Origin: Margaritifera margaritifera
Lineage: Eukaryota > Mollusca > Bivalvia > Unionida > Margaritiferidae
DNA: 64,000 nucleotides
Direction: 5' to 3'
Assembly (NCBI GenBank): GCA_029931535.1
Contig: JAQPZY010001665.1
Span: 2,253,501-2,317,500, forward strand
The position numbers and the translations under genes were made by a program. Within the stretch, counting starts at the first letter, position 1; each line of letters starts with the position of its first letter. This document shows positions 33,544 through 45,379 of the stretch, in pieces. Under the pieces are notes generated by a model. That model saw nothing but the letters and a program-made list of their open reading frames with translations, did not search any database and was not told where the DNA came from.

Positions 33544-34220
33544 TGCCAGAGGGATTTACAGCAGACGTCACATGGAACAAGTAAGCACACTATTCTAGTT
33601 CTGTACAGTATATTAGTAAGCTGAAGATATCAAATGTACTTTATTTTGACATTTGAACTGCATTCATTAAAACAATAGTGTACAGAGTAAAGAATAAGTA
33701 ACGTTAGTGTGGTAACTAGTGCTGTCCCTCTATCGTTTTCAATGAATATTATGATACATACGTACGATAGTAATGTCCTTCAACTCCTGATACACTATTA
33801 AATATTGACACATAAACTAGTACCGTTCCTCTATTATTTTCACAGAATATTGCGATATACAAGTACGGTCGTATGTTTGTAACATTCTAAAACTAATCAT
33901 ACACCGTTAAAGCTAAACTTAAAGACATATAAACTAGTGTTGTTTCTCATTTTCAAAGGATACTGTGATACATACGTACGTGCGTAACTTCCATGAGTTT
34001 CTCCTACACAGTTAAAGCCACACACAAACAACTTGGGTAGTGATAATCATATGGATGTAAATTGTGCTAACACTCAGATTTTTAACTTAATCTGGCAGGT
34101 GGGGCAAAGAAAGTAGGGGTGATTTTACACAAATTTCAAATAAGTCCTGCGTTTTATGCCACAAGTAGTGCCGAATTGCCATATGTGATCAATGAACCAA
34201 GTGTCAACACATACCTGAAG
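33320..34220. other. no gene recognised; (ATT)n at 33509-33541
   Basis: Probable intron or intergenic sequence upstream of the propeller exon. An (ATT)n microsatellite lies at 33509-33541. Around 33740-33990 an ACATACGTACG / TAAACTAGT phrase recurs three or four times at ~110-130 bp spacing, hinting at a decayed tandem repeat. Confidence 0.45.
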
Positions 34221-34224
34221 TGTG

Positions 34225-34890
34225 ATACCCCGGCGGCTATCCTTACCTGCAAGAACTTATCCCCAGAGTAATATCATAGAAATTATTGAGATGTACACAT
34301 TTACTATGCATGACAAAATTAATTTATGTACATGTACGTAACTGACATTGATCCCGGAGGGATCATCTCTACCTCCATGGACTTAGCTCCTGGGACATAA
34401 ACTGGAAACCATTGAGATCACCACCATATATGCACATATACACTTACAGCACATGAAGAGACAAATTTATAAATGCGAGTGAGTTTGACTGCAGGGTCCA
34501 TCCCTACCCACAGGGATTTAACCCCTGAGTAATAACTTAGAAACTATTGAGATTCCCTACCTATAACCATATATACACTTAGTGGGCATGAAAAGAAAAA
34601 TTATTATATGCAGCTAACTTGACCTTAGCGTCTATCCCAACCCTCAGGGACTTAGTCCCTGTGTCATACTTTGGACACTATTGAGATCACTACCCTACAA
34701 CAATATATACACTTACTGAGCATGACAAGACAAACTAATACATGCAACTTAATTTGACTAGAGGGTCCAACCCCTTTGTCAGAACTTGGAAACTATTGAG
34801 ATCCCCACCCTATAACCATACATACGTTTACTTGGCATTGAAAGATAAATTATTACATGTACAAATGCATATACCCAAATGACACCTGCC
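34225..34890. repeat. ~128-bp degenerate tandem array, five copies
   Basis: ATTGAG occurs at 34284, 34411, 34546, 34680 and 34795, each time after a (GG)AAACT-like phrase and before a (CC)ACCCTATAACCATATA-like phrase. Each unit also has CCCTACCC-CAGGGA-TTA-CCCCTG and GCATGA-AAGACAAAT blocks. Spacing is 127, 135, 134 and 115 bp. Copies are diverged, so the array is old. Confidence 0.8.
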
Positions 34891-35149
34891 TCTAGGGAAC
34901 TCATTGTCCACAGGAGAAGTACGTGAATACCCGTTTTACAAACACAGAATACTTGATGTTGTTTGGGACCCACCATTAAATTTTCGGGGGGGGGGGGGGG
35001 GGGGGTATTTATAGCCTGGATATCTTTTTGCTTTTACCTGAAGATATCTTTTCAACCAATATAGTGGAGATACTATTTTTTTTCCGCGATATATCAGAGT
35101 GAAGAATCTTGTTTTCAAGCTATTTGACAAGTTGATTTTTTGTCTTCAA

Positions 35150-35830
35150 AACATTCTTGCCTGCCTCTCCCTCCCCCGGCCCCACTCCCACCCCCTAAAA
35201 TTAGATTGTCGGTCTATTACAATTTCCGTCTAAACCTATAGCGTAATATTACGGCTGACATTTTGTAAAAATGTATGTATAGGGACAAACGGGAACTCTT
35301 GTGTTCATCTTGACATTATATTTCATGTTGTTCCCTATATCGCCTCAATGTAAACCTACGACATAATGTTAATTTCCGTAGAGCCCTCAAATTTTTCAAG
35401 TGACATTTGAGGTCAGCAACTTCTAGCAATGTAAGAATGTATACAATTGTAACTTTATAGCCTCAATGTTAAATTCCCTTAAAACCCCATATCGCCCCCC
35501 CCCCCCAAACCAATGTAAGCCTACGGCGTAATATTAGGTCCTGTAGAGCCCCCAGGTGCCACATATTACTACTTTGTGGCACATTTTCATGAAATAAGGT
35601 ACATGTACATCCTTCACGAAAATTGCATTTTTCTTGTGAAAAAGACACTTTTTACTTTAAAAAGTTTGTATCGACGTGTATGAGCACTTTTTTGTGAAGA
35701 TTGCACTTTTTCCCCTTTTTTAGATATGAATAGACACGAACCAATCACCTTTCTGAAGAAATGTAAAATTACCAATGCAGATGAAATTACTGATATAGAT
35801 TAAGTAAAAACAAAGTTGAGAAGGGAATAT
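35150..35830. repeat. dispersed repeat, related to 43850-44575
   Basis: The start (CTCCCTCCCCCGGCCCCACT, then AAAATTAGATTGTCGGTC) resembles 43870-43925. The segment 35580-35760 read on the minus strand (ACATTTCTTCAGAAAGG, TTCGTGTCTATTC, GTGTCTTTTTCACAAG) matches 43990-44190 on plus. A poly(G) tract lies on one side of each (34986-35006; 44567-44584). I read this as two diverged copies of one repeat family, partly in inverted orientation. Confidence 0.5.
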
Positions 35831-37270
35831 ATTTTGCAAAAAAAGTGCTTTGAAACTAAACAGTGACTGACAAATGCCCCATCACGCCAAACATGTACCA
35901 GACTCATTCTGCATTAAGTGTGAAAAGTCGTGTCTTATATACACTCATTTAATCACAGCCTTATTTTGAGCAACACTGTAAATTTTAATCTCCATCATTA
36001 AAATTTGTTAATCTCCATCATTAAAATTTTGATAAACACTTTATAATTTAGGCCAAATTGTAATTCAAAATTCATTTTCATTTAGACGTCGCTTCATTTA
36101 AAAAAACAAACACATCCACTTATCTGTAGTGCCACAAAATAAAACATTCAACTTTAATAAAAAATATTTTCAACTTCTTTTTGTATAAGATAGACGGTGC
36201 GTTGGTTTTAAAGTAATGCTACTGACTAGGTATCAATATCCAAGAAATTACTTTAAAATATTCATGCACTCAATTTTGAGCACTAATTTATATTTTGTCC
36301 CGTATATACTTGTACTCTACTAATCAATACATATTCTCGATGATGACAGAGTTGTAATTTTGACAACATCACTTTAAATAATAAACATAAGTAGGTGAGA
36401 TATGTACACTATGAAAGAAATATATATTTGTTTTATGAAATGATCGCTACACCTCACACTGGAAGGGATTTCTTTCAAAAACAGAAACAAAATTTTAACA
36501 CGGTAACCTGCAAGACCTCCATTCTACGTCCTGGTTGACATTTTAAAAATGATCTTGGTACTGAATATAAAGTAGACCAAACACATAACAACTTTAATGT
36601 ATAATTATTATCTTGGCTTGCGCCACATATTATTAGGGAATTAAAATTTCAATGAATATATTTTATTGGACGTAATCTACATGGCAGTGTTTTCAGAATG
36701 TCTACCAAAAGTGCGAACCTAAAGCTTGCAGACTTTATTTGTAAGATCTATGATGTGATTCAGGTCGTTTGCATCCATTTTGAGTTTTGAAAAACGTTTT
36801 CGCAGACAGTTTTGAAACCAGAGATTCTAATGTAAGTAATCATGTTTATTCCACTTCTCAATATAGCCAAATAATTGATGCGTAGAGTGTCCAAAAATTT
36901 GTGTAAGATATGGGCCTATCTTTACAGTGTTATATGCATTGTATAGTGTTGTCCATGATTCATATGAACATGCTTTTTTAGCAATGTACATGTAACTTGT
37001 AGATTACATAATGCAACTTTGTAGATTACATGATTTTGTCCTATAAATATAGATGTAAATTAAATTGTATATATCATGTACTTGTTAAGTGCCTTATATC
37101 AAAACATACCTTAAATGATGATTTACACCAATTAAACCCACATTTTTTTTCAGGATTCAATAATATTAGTTTTCTTCATCAACTGAAGTTCTACTGTGTT
37201 GAGAAATTTTTGTCTATGTTTTCTGTCCAGTAATCACTAACGTAAGACCAGTAAGCAATAGTATTAATTA
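35831..37270. other. no gene recognised
   Basis: AT-rich. A short exact direct repeat (TTAATCTCCATCATTAAAAT) occurs twice near 35985-36025. Nothing else supportable. Confidence 0.5.
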
Positions 37271-37279
37271 TTGTTAGAA

Positions 37280-37965
37280 TCCTTGGGCAGAAGAAACTGA
37301 AGAAAGCCAGATTGAGTATCAGTATGTTTCTCAGGAGGAATTCGACGCCAGCAGAGATGTTGTAGAAGATCTAAGGTAGTCAATGCGGTTAAAAGAACGA
37401 TGCAAGTGCACGCAATGTAAAGTGTTGAAAATGGAGAAGTGACTATAAGATCCACTTCTTGCGTTTGTGACTGCGGTTTTAAAAGTGAAAAAGGTTTTGC
37501 ATCCCCATGTGGATGGCAAAAATTCAACTATTAGAAGTTGGTATGCGGGTCTCGCATAGAGCAAACAATGAAAATGTTGCTCAGCAACACAGTTCAATTG
37601 ACGCACTGATACCAGCATCTTGTGACCAGAATGTGACATCCCCTAGACCACAAAAAACTGTGAAACCTAACCCCGGTGATATTATTGCGGCCAAGATGAA
37701 GGTAAAGAATAGATTGGCAAGGTGATATAAATTGATGAAAGCGATGACGAAGTTTTAATTACATTCATGGAAGAACGTGGAAATGTTAAAGGAAATTATA
37801 AATGTCCTAGAAGATCAGGCTATGGGTATCAACGGTATATATTGTGAACGATTCCTGTGCCCCAAGCCACTGGAAAATCAAAAAGAATATACAAATTGTC
37901 AGAGGTGACCTTCGAAACCATCAATTTCAAACTTGAGAGCAGACTGGTGGACACATCGTAATATA
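37280..37965 (+). pseudogene. decayed coding fragment, possible Tudor/SH3-like C-terminal domain
   Basis: Coding-like stretches in shifting frames: WAEETEESQIEYQYVSQEEF (about 37290), GDIIAAKMKVKNRLAR (about 37675-37722), then IDESDDEVLITFMEERGN (about 37732), NYKCPRRSGYGYQRYIL and PVPQATGKSKRIYKLSEV (to about 37905). The G-D-x-(I/V)-x-A...V-x-F-M-E pattern resembles a small beta-barrel domain attached to many invertebrate transposon-derived proteins. The family is not identified. At least three stops or shifts. Confidence 0.4.
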
Positions 37966-37969
37966 CGGG

Positions 37970-40015
37970 TCAGTGACCCTATCACAATATTTAAGTGAAC
38001 TGCGTTGCAAATTAATGTTTCTTTACTGTTTTTTATGGTTTTACTTTAATGTATTATATTATGAAAAACTAAATGCATACAATATACATTTTAAGGTTTA
38101 GTTGAATTAAAAATAAAGCAGATTTGTTGGATATAATAGTAATTTATGATTCAGCTGCTGATTCCCCAAAGTAATTATCTCCCCTATTAGCAATATGCAG
38201 TCACATATTCTGTGACAGCGTGGTAATTGTACGTGACGTAAATATAGAATAGAAAATTCTAAAGCACAGTATAATCGAGATTTCAAAATGGTAATCATTA
38301 ATTTCATAATTTATGAGTCTATCCAGTAATAATTTACGAGTTCTTGAAATTTAGTCCTATCCTGACAGTACAAAATATCACATCATTCTGACGAATACGT
38401 TTTTGAAACAATATATCTTGGTGTTAGCAAAACATTCAGAAATTACTCCTTTTCATTATGTCTCGTGGCATTTGCAGTAATTGTAAACTAACTACATACA
38501 TATACTTCTAAATCAAAAGAAGTAAACTCAAAAGTTCTAGGTGAAAAAATAATTAAATCCATTGAATTCAATGCAGATTTGGCATTTATCACTTTAACAG
38601 GTTAATCTCTGAACAAGGAAACCGTATTTGCATGCAATTTAATTGTTAAAACTATTTCTATATAACAATATCTTACTAAAAGGATGTTCTCGTAAATTAC
38701 AGCCACTTTTTTCATATCTTTAAACATATAGCCATAACACAACACAATGCAATCTGGGACTGACCAAATTTTGCCTGTTCTATCTTCAAATGATGGAGAA
38801 TAAAAAAAACGGTTTAAGTCAGTTTTCTCTGATTTTTGAAGCATGAAATTTCGCGCTTGATGGAAAACGAACCACCAGTGGGATCAGTTGTTACATTTAC
38901 TTCAGTCAAGTGACAACCTAATTGCAAATATATGGTAGACTGGCGCCAGAGGAGGTGCGTGAACCGTCCTTAAATTTCAGAAAACAACGTACGCCAAATA
39001 TTTCTCTAAGTGTTTACGTAGAACTGTCGTACATGATTACGCGTGTTACACTAACGAAAACTACATGGGTTTTTTTTTTTCGTTTTATTTACATATTTAC
39101 GTTACTTCACGGCAACTCTCTGGCAGGTGTAAGTGCACATTCTAATATATACCGTACAGTGGGTCATTCTTCAGCAAAGCTATATTGTATACATTTTTAC
39201 ACGTCCTCTTTAAAGAAAAAAAACCCTTAACATTCATATCTGTAATTAAATGTGTTATTAAGTACATTAACACAAAAAATAGTTTTCCACTGAACCCTTG
39301 TTTATTTATTTCTTTATTTCTTTCTTTATTTATTTACTTCCTGTGATACTTTCTTAGTTAAGATATGGTACGTACAAAGATCTAACTAGTTATAATTTCA
39401 TAACTTATGTACGAGTCCCTAATAATCTTCAACCTTGTACATTCATTTTTGATTCAACTAGCGAGGAACATTCCAGCCGTTAGGCGAATCTCGCTGATCG
39501 CTGTCCTAAATAATGTCAAAATATATGTTTATTTCAAATTCACTTGAACCAGTTAGGAGTTTGAAAAATTTTATATCATAATTTTGTTAGAGGTTTTTGT
39601 GCATTTTTGATATATCATATGGACTTGTTCACAATTGACTCATTTGACACATAAAGTTCCCCACGCAAACAGTTTAGGTATATTGGGTGATACTTATCCG
39701 CTTGACTGCCAGAGGCAAAATGCCGTGCAATTGGGCCATATTGCTGACCTTGCTGCGAATATTACTATATTATATAGAACTTGTTGTCCATTCCGACTTA
39801 TTACACTTCTATTATTGTGGGGTCGCGTTATTGCGGGGTTGTACTATATTTTACTTTATTCAGAGAACAACGTATACACGTCTAATGTATAGCATGAATA
39901 GGGTATCAACACCGTTTGCTATCTGATATCGATCTGTCTTTGTTTTCCCACACGACAACCCTTTGATTGAGCCACAAGTTTGATACTTGTTCAGTGCCAA
40001 GTAACAGAAAGTGGT
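37970..40015. other. no gene recognised
   Basis: AT-rich; short homopolymer and TTTA-rich stretches near 39300-39350. Short open frames at 38922-39230 and 39635-39892 show no motif. Confidence 0.5.
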
Positions 40016-40019
40016 TATT

Positions 40020-40850
40020 TGAACTCCCTGCGATCTTGCCGCCCAAGCTCAGTTTCTACATAAGCACCCCACATATGACAATCTTTGATCTTGCCGCTCA
40101 AGCTCAGTCTCTACATAAGCACCCACATATGACAATATTCGATCAACCACCGCATTGTCTGGTGCTTGGTTGTGTATGCAGTTAAAGAAGAAACGTAAGT
40201 CGGCTATTGTTTGTGCAATGATTGTATACAGGATGAATTGAAGTCCAGCGCACGTGTTGGCAGCTTACGTTTTTTGATGTTTATTAAATCGTGAGAATCT
40301 TTTATCAACCACCACACTGTCTGATACTCGGTTGTGTATGCTGAAGAAAAACATGTTGGCTATTGTTTGAGCAATGATTGTATACAGAATGAATTGAAGA
40401 CAAACACAAAGAAGACTTACTGGCTTTACTCATTAATCAGTAATAAGTAACATTTCCGATAATGTTTATTTTGGCATAACACTTCAAGAAATTGGTGAAA
40501 TTGTTAAATTTCAGAAGCGACGCCACGTTCGAATTCATACGCGATCTCTTCCCCAAAATGATAATAAACTTTTTATACACTATTTCTCGTACTTAAAAAA
40601 AATACTTTTTTCCGTGTACGAGAAAAGTACATGTACATGTATATAAAACTTCAGGAACCACGCCACAAACGTATTATACTCAAATTCATACGCGATCTCT
40701 TCCCCAAAATGATACTGTAATATACACATTGTATACACTATTTCTTGTACTTTGAATAAAAAAATTCATCTGCGAATGAATATATGAAATTTTGGGAGCC
40801 ACGTCACGATCACGTTATATCCGAATTCGCCTTATAGCAGGGTTTCACTG
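40020..40850. repeat. nested direct duplications
   Basis: GATCTTGCCGC-CAAGCTCAG, then TCTACATAAGCACC, is tandemly duplicated (about 40033-40088 and 40089-40143). The TCAACCACC...GGTTGTGTATGC...GCAATGATTGTATACAG block occurs at about 40142-40250 and again at about 40306-40400. The ATTCATACGCGATCTCTTCC, then CCAAAATGATA, block occurs at about 40533 and 40685, with a weaker third copy near 40800. The last part ends AGCAGGGTTTCACTGTA, which resembles a mariner-type MITE end. Confidence 0.7.
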
Positions 40851-41480
40851 TATCACGTTAATCTATATGTATGTCGACCTTTATCCCCTGAATCCATCAA
40901 TACATTTAATTTATGCTCTCCTGTCCTTCCGCCCGTATGGTTCTACATCTGTTCCTGGTTATAGGACTGAAAGCCATAGGCAGTAACCCGACGAAAAGGC
41001 GACCATGTGTGCACGTGTATTGGAAATACCAGTGATTTTGGTTCTAAAATACCAATCACATATGCGAAAAACGATGTTCTACTTATCTTCCTTCATCGTT
41101 CTAACAATTATAGTTGTTAGTCTGTTTAGAAAATGTTATTATGTAGCAAATTAAGGTGAGTAAACTTCTTTTTTCTTTTACGGACGCATTTTTGTTCCAG
41201 ATATATTGTGATTAATCATTTGTGTCCGTCCCGCAGTCGTTTGTTATTGTAGCTGAAATTCCTACACTGATTGTGATAGGTTTATCATATTAGGTATCAA
41301 GGAGGAGTTGATGACAAGAAAGGTTTCGTATCCCGCGTGCCCGGGAAGACAGGAGTGGGGTGGGGGTAATCTGAACTCCACCTACACCGACTGAGGGAGG
41401 GTCATCATAATTTTGTATAATGTTTGACGACGAAGAACAGATGACAACAAACATGTCTAAAACCGAATACAGCTACGAAA

Positions 41481-41846
41481 ATGGCGGTGGAGTGTAGGAG
41501 ACTGAACATTAACTTTAGATATTTGCAATGGCTTACATCTCTTGTTGGATTTATCATATCAAACATTCATGCACCAGCCCATGTTGAAGATACCTTCCTA
41601 TGTCAATCCATCACCAGATATTGTCAGTATTTCTTGAAAGTACTATTTTGGGAAAAGAAAACAGTTGATGAGATTACGATAGATAAACCTAATGGTATTA
41701 ACTGTTTACAAGTTTTACTAAGCGTTAGATGGTCCGCTCAAATTTTGACCTATTTCTCATTTATTTCCTATAAACCATTATACAAAATTTCTGAGTCGTT
41801 GCAAGGTAAAATTTTGATTAGGATGAATAGGAATATAGGTTTATAA
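41481..41846 (+). CDS. 121-codon open frame, unrecognised
   Basis: Begins MAVECRRLNINFRYLQWL and ends MNRNIGL. It has alternating hydrophobic and polar segments (LVGFIISNIHAPAH, SAQILTYFSFISYKPLY) and no motif that I know. It could be an exon, a relic or chance in an AT-rich region; no splice signals or neighbours support it. Confidence 0.2.
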   Translation: MAVECRRLNINFRYLQWLTSLVGFIISNIHAPAHVEDTFLCQSITRYCQYFLKVLFWEKKTVDEITIDKPNGINCLQVLLSVRWSAQILTYFSFISYKPLYKISESLQGKILIRMNRNIGL

Positions 41847-42070
41847 TTTCATATCAACAGTAAAAACAAAAGCAACGAGTTTCTTTGGCTAGTGCTTTCT
41901 TTGTGACGTTGCAGACAAACTTCCTCCTTTGTTCGGGAGACCGCTTCTCTGTTAGATTATCAGTGTTTGTGAAATAAGTTACGCTAATTACTTTAGTTTT
42001 TCTATATCATGTGATCTAACATTTATGTCTGATAGTAGCTGATTCTTGATATTGTTAGGCAACTGGAAAC

Positions 42071-42098
42071 GCTCTCTCTCTCTCTCTCTCTCTCTCTC
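42071..42098. repeat. (CT)n microsatellite
   Basis: CT dinucleotides after AACGCTCT. The region on to 43850 has no recognisable gene. Confidence 0.95.
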
Positions 42099-42099
42099 A

Positions 42100-43845
42100 A
42101 AATATGCACATATAAACAAATATCACATGCCCGCAGAGCGCCCATATGTTTAGTTCAATTCGTGTACGAAAACAGAAAACATTGATTACATGGACAATTT
42201 ATACTGTTTTTAATTGCCAAGTGTAATAAAGTGTTTGTAAGTGCCCATGACTTCGCAAAAACTTTCTTCGTATCTCGACTCAGGTCAAACAAAGGGTACA
42301 GTGTTCTGTTAATGTCCATCCAATACTATTTACAAGATCGACTAACGACAGGTTAGATTGCAGATTTTCTTTTCTTTTCTTTTCTTTTTTTAATTTAGTA
42401 ATTTGAACGTGCACAAAATGAGTTGGTTTGGTCCAATTCCTGTTATTTGGTTGTGCGATAGTGTATTAGTTCGATATTTTTATGAGGAAATATTTACTAA
42501 ATATTTTCATTATATTATATAGGAAACGAAAATGTTATTCATTTACTGATAAATGCTTTTGGTCAATCACTGAACGCATGATTCTTACATCAAGTGCGTC
42601 ATAATATCTTCACTTATACAAGACCTACTTTCGCGATATCTACTGTAAGTTTGCATGAAAACAAATGTGAAAATAATTGTCAGAGTAATATAAAGTGCTT
42701 TCATGTAACACAATAGTGTTTGTTATATCTCAAAGCTTGTATCTTCATTTAATCATGTTCGTCCTGTTCGTCGATCTGTCCATGCGTTCGTAGGCCCAAG
42801 CCGGGCTTGCATATAGCTACGAGCAGACGAGGAGGAGGGCCGCTGAACACAGATAAATAAACTTTCCTACGTGTGTATAAACAGATAATCTCATTTTATT
42901 CGATTTTTCAAGCCATTCAAACAATTTTTACTTCCTTAAAATCATTTTGAGATTATTTTAAATCATATGAAAGCAGTTTTTGTTCCTTTTCTAACAGATT
43001 TGTTTTTGTTGGGGGGAGGTATAAACATTGTCTGTAGTTTTAAGAAAAACATCAAAAGGAAAACTTGATTTGTGTTAGTAAAAGACGCAACGCCAGAACT
43101 TGAAAGTGGCCTGAAAATCTAATCATGTCATCTTCGTATGCATACAAATATGCAAGCCAAAACATGTGGTTTTTGCGCAGTGTTGCTAATAATATTTTGG
43201 GGACGGGCGTACGAGAGGACGTATAGGCAGACGGGCAAATGAAATCAAGAAGCACTTGAAGTGAGTGAGTAGTATGTCCCTTATAACAAAAGACCTGACT
43301 CTTTCAAAAGATTTGTGCAGATAGATGCTTTTTATACCTACTAGAATCCACCTGGCAGGTTAGTGATTTTTTTATATTTTTGTATTTATAAATATGTATC
43401 TTGTGAAATTCATTCATTTCACAATCATGCACAACCATTTAACTTTTAATTGCGAATATATGTTTCTCGGTCATTATGAAATGTGTTTTTCTTAATATTG
43501 TTCTAGCCTAATTTCAATCCATATCTGAAATTTTTTTATCAGCTAATGCATTGTCATTTTATATCCATGTTCTAATATAAGGTCAAAGAGAAACTACATA
43601 ATTTATGTATGTGATCTACGTTCTGTTAGACTAGAAAATATTCCATTGTAATTTCAGGTCTTCCTCTTTCTCTGATTCCACCTATAAATAAACGCAATGG
43701 ACCCATAACGATTGTTGTCGCTATTAGTTTCATGAAATAGGAAGAAATTGTACCCCGTGACATTAGTAACAGCAAACCTTTTAAACTTTGTCAGACAGTG
43801 ATATAACATTTTTTTTTGTTTGTTTTTTTTTTTTGTTTCTTAGAA
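42100..43845. other. no gene recognised
   Basis: AT-rich with poly(T) patches (about 42366-42390). No supportable frame or repeat. Confidence 0.5.
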
Positions 43846-43849
43846 CAAG

Positions 43850-44575
43850 AATATGTTTTTCAAAACATGGCAGGCCCCGCTCCCACCCCCCTCTTCCGCA
43901 CCGCAAAAATTAAATGGTCGGTCCTTTCTTGGGACAAAGGTGTCTGGTAAATTCTTGGGTAAATATTGTTACTTATCAACTTCTTTACTTAATCTAGATT
44001 GATAATTTAACATTTCTTCTGAAAAGTTAGTTTGTTCGTGTCGATGCAAACCGTTATGACAATTGTGTCTTTTTCACGAAAAACGTTCCTGTACACATCG
44101 ATGCAAACTTTTCACGAAATATGTTACTTTCTACGTGAAAATAATGCAATATTCGGGATGAATGTAACTTTTTCACTGAAAATGTGCCTGTACATGATGT
44201 AAATTGTTAAGTGTTTAGTGTTAGGGTGAAAAAATACAATTTTCATAAAAAGTGCACGTTTAACAAGAACAAAAATTTGCAATCTTAATGAACAAGTTTC
44301 TTCATGAAAAATCTATTCATATTTTACATCTTCAGCCATGATGCGCACTTGTTACGTGAAAAAGTGATCACATTTTCATAATGATTTTGACAGTATTGGC
44401 TAAAGAAATCTTCCTTAAAATGAAAACTTTCACTTTTTTGTGAACAAAATCTGTATTTTCGTGCAAGCTTTTCTTCAAGAAAAATCACGTGGTGAATTAC
44501 ATCAATGGCCATTGATACCTACGCACACGAGTGTAATTTTCTTCCAACATACAAAGCAGGGGAATTGGGGGGGGG
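43850..44575. repeat. dispersed repeat with internal CACGAAAA / ACTTTTTC phrases
   Basis: Second copy of the family described at 35150-35830. It also has internal repetition: GTCGATGCAAACCGTTATG, ATCGATGCAAACTTTTCACG and related TTTTTCACTGAAAATGTGCC phrases recur at ~60-100 bp spacing from 44040 to 44300. It ends beside a poly(G) tract at 44567-44584. Confidence 0.5.
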
Positions 44576-44589
44576 GGGGGGGGGTTATA

Positions 44590-45310
44590 AAAAAAATGTA
44601 TTATTTATAAAGTACTCAAATGATTTTGGATATAAATGTCAGCAAAGATCAATAGGACAGTGATCGTATAGCTTCATGTTGTAACACTCTCACAAAGAAG
44701 CAAGCTATTCTGTTAATGTTGTAGACAAATGATTTTAGTTTCGATGCTGCACAGTCTCCTCATCGTGCATTTTCATAAATAAGGAAACAAATATATAAAT
44801 CTTTACACCATTTATTTTTCATTCTAAATTTTCCATTGGTATTGTGCACTAAAAAAAAAAAATACTAGACTTCTCTTGTTAAGGCTATCTGTTTTCAGCT
44901 GTTGTAACATCTGCTGCTTTACAGCGTAGCAACTTCAGGAATAAACTGTCACGCAACTATACCCATTGTACCTATTCTTCAGACAAACGAGTACCTTATG
45001 CAAAGTCTTGTCTTATAAGTGCGAAGTTCTTCCAACGGATATGTTTGTAAAACCACAGAACCCTTTCACTGATATGCATACAAGTATTTTGTATTCCATA
45101 AACGAATAATATTTCTGTTACTGGTTTCTGACCCTCTCTTGTCATGATATCTCAGCTTGGGCCCAGGGAAATATTAGTAGATGTAATTACATGATAGGAA
45201 TGTATCTTTTTAAAAACTCAAATAGTCTTCGGCTGTTTCTAAACTGAATTTTCCTGTATATAAAGTTCTCAGGAGGACGCATTCCTTCATAAATGCAAAT
45301 GTATGTATTT
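44590..45310. other. no gene recognised
   Basis: Nothing supportable apart from a short poly(A) tract near 44850. Confidence 0.5.
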
Positions 45311-45313
45311 GAG

Positions 45314-45318
<5 letters not shown>

Positions 45319-45377
<59 letters not shown>
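45319..45377. repeat. (TA)n microsatellite
   Basis: About 29 uninterrupted TA units. Confidence 0.95.

Positions 45378-45379
<2 letters not shown>

Noticed and set aside
33480..34890. CRISPR-like array because of regular spacing
   Set aside because: Units are ~128 bp, diverged along their full length with no constant repeat/unique spacer pattern, and the window is eukaryotic.
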